From Mucilaginibacter sp. (GTDB lineage Bacteria; Bacteroidota; Bacteroidia; Sphingobacteriales; Sphingobacteriaceae): a stretch of 64,000 nucleotides of DNA. The notes beneath the pieces are model-generated. The model saw nothing but the letters and a program-made list of their open reading frames with translations. It was not told the DNA's origin and did no database searches. Positions 63,948-64,000 of this stretch are shown here, piece by piece. The position numbers and the translations under genes are program-made. The stretch lies in contig JAUCSE010000034.1 in the NCBI GenBank assembly GCA_030445275.1, forward strand, positions 53,428-117,427, written 5' to 3'. How positions within the stretch are numbered: the stretch's first letter is position 1; each line of letters starts with the position of its first letter.

Positions 63948-64000
63948 CATAAGTATTTGATATTTAGTTGTTTGTTTTGTATATTAAGGACATGCAAGGC

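Noticed and set aside
63992..64000. Start of another gene (ATGCAAGGC after AAGGA)
   Set aside because: Only three codons are visible before the window ends.

Overview
The window looks like chromosomal DNA of a Sphingobacteriaceae member of the Bacteroidota, with Mucilaginibacter or Pedobacter the closest fit by general character; no genus-level marker is present. The reasons are a moderately low GC content, weak Shine-Dalgarno signals, two good TTTG/TAnnTTTG-type promoters, many signal-peptide lipoproteins and large TonB-plug or beta-barrel surface proteins, a GH92 alpha-mannosidase, and dispersed intergenic palindromic repeats. Genes lie on both strands, mostly as single genes or short operons, and nearly all conserved ones are intact.

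Layout. 0-7.8 kb: the end of a minus-strand gmhB/membrane glycosyltransferase pair, then the glutamate synthase operon gltB-gltD. 7.8-8.1 kb: three palindromic repeat elements. 8.1-18.5 kb: YdeI-like protein, SpoU/TrmH RNA methyltransferase, galK, YCII protein, lipoproteins, HAD hydrolase, aldo/keto reductase, mutS, CDF metal transporter. 18.5-22 kb: methyltransferase, ppnP, YbjQ protein, CYTH phosphatase and several very small membrane or unknown proteins. 22-29 kb: MG2/TonB-plug surface protein, NlpC/P60 lipoprotein, DnaQ-type exonuclease, queG, polysaccharide deacetylase. 29-40.5 kb: exported Gfo/Idh oxidoreductase, GH92 mannosidase and ruvB in one run, dolichyl-phosphate-mannose-synthase-like GT2, POT peptide transporter, thiolase, PgpH-like HD phosphodiesterase.

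40.6-48.3 kb is the accessory part. It lies between tRNA-Ser(GCU) and initiator tRNA-Met, is visibly GC-richer than its surroundings, and is coded almost entirely on the minus strand. It holds two operons built on an ArsR-type repressor and an SRPBCC/AHSA1 ligand-binding partner, with VOC, SnoaL, DinB, PEP-mutase-like and membrane proteins, and also three decayed genes and an IS-like end. Both ArsR operons have recognisable Bacteroidota promoters with palindromes lying on them, which is the clearest regulatory structure in the window.

48.4-64 kb returns to core-type genes: era and der (ribosome assembly GTPases), S41 processing protease, murQ and PBP4-type dacB (cell-wall turnover), a PDZ aspartyl protease, a large HExxH metalloprotease, a collagen-like lipoprotein and an outer-membrane beta-barrel receptor. 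No CRISPR array, prophage, integrase, complete IS element or rRNA operon was seen. I found no convincing novel multi-gene defence or biosynthetic system. The best candidates for follow-up are the tRNA-bounded ArsR-SRPBCC island, the repeat families, and the small unrecognised proteins.
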